From Hypericibacter adhaerens (GTDB lineage Bacteria; Pseudomonadota; Alphaproteobacteria; Dongiales; Dongiaceae): a stretch of DNA of 64,000 nucleotides. Both the position numbers and the translations under genes were made by a program. Position 1 is the first letter of the stretch. Each line of letters begins with the position of its first letter. A model generated the notes under the pieces. The model was given only the letters and a program-made list of their open reading frames with translations. It did not search any database and was not told the origin of the DNA. The stretch spans positions 3,620,217-3,684,216 of the forward strand of contig NZ_CP042582.1 in assembly GCF_008728835.1 (NCBI RefSeq), in the 5' to 3' direction. Shown here in pieces: positions 61,695-64,000 of the stretch.

Positions 61695-62636
61695 ATGACC
61701 GCGAGCCCTAACACTGTCGGGTTCATCGGCCTCGGAACGATGGGCGAACCCATGGCGCTGAACCTGGTCAGGGCGGGTAGGCAGCTCACAGTGTGGAATC
61801 GCTCTCCGGCCAAATGCGACCTGCTGGTGCAGTCCGGCGCCCGCGCAGCACCGGAACTCGGTGCGCTCTTCGAAGCCTGCGGAATTATCATCCTCATGCT
61901 CGCTGACGAGTCGGCCATCGACGACGTCCTCGCGCGCGGCAAGGATATCTTCGCGCCGCGGGTGAGCGGGCGCACGCTGGTCAATATGTCCACCGTGTCA
62001 CCGAGCTATTCCAAGGCGTTAGCCGCAGAGGTGCGTGCGGCCGCCGGCCACTATGTCGAGGCGCCAGTCTCCGGTTCCCGAAAACCGGCAGAGGCAGGTC
62101 AGCTCGTCGCGATGCTTGCCGGCCAACAAGAGGATGTCGAAGCAATTCGACCGCTGCTCGCGCCGATGTGCCGCCAGAGTGTGGAGTGCGGTGACGTTCC
62201 TGGCGCTCTTCTGATGAAGCTTGCCGTCAACATCTTTCTGATCACCTTGGTGACTGGCCTCGCTGAGGCGACGCATTTCGCACAGCGTAACGGCCTCGAC
62301 CTCGCGCGACTCGTTTCTGTTCTCGATGCAGGACCGATGGCTAGCGATGTCTCCCGAGGAAAAGGGGCGAAGCTCCGCGATCACGACTTCGCGCGACAGG
62401 CAGCGATCTTTGATGCTTTGAAGAATATTGCGCTCGTGACCGAGGCTGCTCGCGCGGCCGGAATCGCTTCGCCGCTAAGTGATGTTTGCGTCGCGCTCTA
62501 CCAAGAAGCGATGGCGCTGGGCTTCGGTGAGCTGGACATGGTCGCAGTGATACGAGCGATCGAGAGGCGGAGTGACGAAGGCGTACTCGCGGCTCACTCC
62601 GGCGAACACACGGAACGATTTGATGAGGCGACATGA
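61695..62636 (+). CDS. NAD(P)-dependent dehydrogenase, 3-hydroxyisobutyrate dehydrogenase family
   Basis: The protein has 313 residues from the ATG at 61695, which has GGAGG 5 nt upstream. GFIGLGTMGEPMALNLVRAG is the NAD(P)-binding motif and VEAPVSGSRKPAEAGQL the substrate-binding signature; Lys in LLMKLAVN is the catalytic residue of the family. It resembles the glyoxylate/succinic semialdehyde reductase subgroup. Its stop overlaps the next gene. Confidence 0.92.
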   Translation: MTASPNTVGFIGLGTMGEPMALNLVRAGRQLTVWNRSPAKCDLLVQSGARAAPELGALFEACGIIILMLADESAIDDVLARGKDIFAPRVSGRTLVNMSTVSPSYSKALAAEVRAAAGHYVEAPVSGSRKPAEAGQLVAMLAGQQEDVEAIRPLLAPMCRQSVECGDVPGALLMKLAVNIFLITLVTGLAEATHFAQRNGLDLARLVSVLDAGPMASDVSRGKGAKLRDHDFARQAAIFDALKNIALVTEAARAAGIASPLSDVCVALYQEAMALGFGELDMVAVIRAIERRSDEGVLAAHSGEHTERFDEAT

Positions 62637-62941
62637 TGGAAGGCGTGCAGCTCGCCGCGAACTTGGCTTCGCGCCCAACGGATCGCATGTTTCCACCTTC
62701 GGGCGGCGAACCCGGTGCTGCCAACGCCGTACCCGACAGCTGGCTGGACAATCACCTCCGCTTCGTCAGATCACGGGTATCTCCTAGAGTGATCGCCGCT
62801 CATGCTGAACGCAATCGTATACCGGCCAGTGGATTGCGCATTCTAACAGCGGATGAGCACTTGCCGTCGTTGCCCACTGAACGACTGCCAGCGGATCTAC
62901 CGCACTGGCGTCCTGTCGCCACGTTCAGCGGAGCATGTTGA
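62633..62941 (+). CDS. Hypothetical protein
   Basis: The protein has 102 residues. Its ATG overlaps the dehydrogenase stop (ATGA), which supports expression; an ATG one codon later is an alternative. The sequence is proline-rich (SRPTDRMFPPSGGEP, ADLPHWRPV) without recognised family. It might be a remnant. Confidence 0.4.
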   Translation: MMEGVQLAANLASRPTDRMFPPSGGEPGAANAVPDSWLDNHLRFVRSRVSPRVIAAHAERNRIPASGLRILTADEHLPSLPTERLPADLPHWRPVATFSGAC

Positions 62942-62963
62942 GACTGTCTGGATTTAGCAGACA

Positions 62964-63609
62964 ATGGACAAGTTTCGGCTTCATTACTTCCCCGAATCCG
63001 GAAACAGCTACAAGCTGGCGCTCATGTTGAGGCTGTGTGGCAAACCTTTCGAGCTCGTTTGGGTAGACTTCCTCGGCGGTGAGACCCGAAAGCCATCTTG
63101 GCGAGAGGCCGTCAATGAAATGGGCGAAGTACCGGTACTCGAACATGGAACCAGCCGCCTCACGCAAACAGCACCGATCTTGTTACGTCTGTCGGAGCGG
63201 TTCGGTCAATTCGGCGCCGCCAGTAAGGAACAGCACTACGAGCTGTTACGCTGGCTGTTTTGGGACAATCACAAGCTGACCAGCTATCTTGCCACCTATC
63301 GGTTCATGCGTGCCTTCACACGCAATCCGGATCCGAGCGTTCTGAATTTCATGCGCAGCCGGGTCGACGCTGCTCTTTGCGATCGCGGAGCGCCGACTGG
63401 AGCGCCACAACTTCGTGCTCGGTGTGGGCATGAGTATCGCTGATATTTCGATGTGCGCATATCTATCCTATCCAGCGGAGGAGACAGGCTACGAGCTTCC
63501 ACAATCTCATCCTGCCACTTGGGCGTGGCTTCAGCGGATCGCCAACGCGCCAGGCTGGCTGCCGCCATACGAGCTTCTGCCCGGTCAGCGATTCAGAAAT
63601 CCGGTTTAG
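62964..63609 (+). pseudogene. Glutathione S-transferase, frameshifted
   Basis: The N-terminal thioredoxin-like domain reads FRLHYFPESGNSYKLALMLRLCGKPFELVWVDFLGGE from 62964. After SRVDAAL the family continuation, AIAERRLERHNFVLGVGMSIADISMCAYLSYPAEETGYE, appears in the next frame and runs to the stop at 63609. One extra base in CTCTTTGCG near 63375-63379 joins the parts into a normal GST of about 214 residues. A sequencing error would also explain it. Confidence 0.8.
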
Positions 63610-63773
63610 AGTTGTGAGATTTGCTCCGTGGACTAAGTACCGCGCTCCAAGTGTCACAGACGTGCACAGAAAGGCGATCGATCTGTCGAACGATACGACG
63701 AGTAGACTCAAACCTCCCTGCCGCCTCTGACCGTAACGTTGGATAAGATTTTGTGAAGGTGGATGATTCAGGC

Positions 63774-64000
63774 ATGCAGCGGCCCGACATGAGGCGGAAC
63801 AGGCTCACCGCGCTGCTCGATATGCAGTATCCTTTGATTCAAGGTCCATACGGCGGAGGTTTGTCGACCGTTGAGCTTTTAGTTTCTGTATCCGAAGCTG
63901 GGGGCCTCGGCTCGTTTGGAGCCAACAACCTTGACGGCCCGTCCATTGCTCAGCTTGTTGACACTATTCGGGCGCGAACCCGTAAGGCGTTCGCAATCAA
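63774..64000 (+). CDS. Nitronate monooxygenase family, N-terminal part
   Basis: The frame is open from the ATG at 63774 to the right edge (75 residues seen; a GTG at 63753 is an alternative start). MQYPLIQGPYGGGLSTVELLVSVSEAGGLGSFGANNLDG is the N-terminus of the FMN-dependent nitronate monooxygenase family. It differs clearly from the enzyme at 58931, so it is not a recent duplicate. Confidence 0.82.
   Translation, partial: MQRPDMRRNRLTALLDMQYPLIQGPYGGGLSTVELLVSVSEAGGLGSFGANNLDGPSIAQLVDTIRARTRKAFAI

Noticed and set aside
1..64000. CRISPR array, tRNA, rRNA or insertion sequence
   Set aside because: No regularly spaced repeats with unique spacers, no cloverleaf, rRNA-like stretch or transposase was found when reading both strands.

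Overview
The window looks like part of a mobile element of an alphaproteobacterium. The coding sequence is GC-rich, and the gene set matches the rhizobial/sphingomonad type of integrative conjugative element or conjugative plasmid: a trb mating-pair system, a DUF3363 VirD2-like relaxase, ArdC, DUF2958, a strawberry-notch-type methylase/helicase, DUF736, DUF2285, DUF2840 and a RepA/ParA pair. No rRNA, tRNA, integrase, insertion sequence or CRISPR array is visible, so the genus and the element ends cannot be fixed from this window.

1-15.2 kb is a defence island. On the minus strand, a tightly overlapping operon (8450 down to the left edge) encodes a HigA-like HTH regulator, an MmeI-like DNA methyltransferase, a HEPN-like protein with an RNxxH motif, a DEAD/DEAH helicase, a GIY-YIG nuclease and an AAA ATPase with a zinc-hook-like CxxC motif that runs off the edge. 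I cannot match this combination to a named system; it is the best candidate for something undescribed. Next to it, also on the minus strand, is a complete QatABCD anti-phage system (13310 down to 8611). Then, on the plus strand, comes an AbiEi/AbiEii toxin-antitoxin pair preceded by two near-identical 25-bp palindromic operators. A decayed SnoaL-like gene separates the island from the conjugative core.

15.9-36 kb is the element's maintenance and anti-restriction part: ArdC, DUF2958, a ParB-like protein, five small unknown proteins, the methylase/helicase giant, a toprim protein, a DUF2493 protein, an AAC(6')-like acetyltransferase, DUF736, an XRE regulator, DUF2285-family genes (one frameshifted), an AlpA-like protein, RepA followed by three iterons, ParA with a small partner, DUF2840 and the TraF peptidase. 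Several intergenic regions here carry repeated structured elements. Two related hairpin leaders precede ardC and the parB-like gene. A second pair of related inverted repeats precedes the DUF2493 and DUF736 genes. Terminator-like hairpins sit just upstream of ribosome binding sites.

36-51 kb is the transfer part: a lytic transglycosylase, a candidate oriT with an IncP-type nic core, the relaxase, the TraG/VirD4 coupling protein, a CopG-like protein, then trbBCDEJKLFGI as one translationally coupled operon, ending with a DUF2274 gene.

51-64 kb has a different character (mixed strands, wider gaps, metabolic and regulatory genes): a membrane protein, two MFS transporters, two LysR regulators, an SDR oxidoreductase, a MarR-GNAT fusion regulator, an alpha/beta hydrolase, a nitronate monooxygenase, a 3-hydroxyisobutyrate-dehydrogenase-like enzyme, a frameshifted glutathione S-transferase and the start of a second nitronate monooxygenase. 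A MarR-type operator in front of the MarR-GNAT gene has a near-copy in front of the dehydrogenase gene, which suggests a small detoxification/catabolic regulon. Whether this is cargo of the element or flanking chromosome cannot be decided here.
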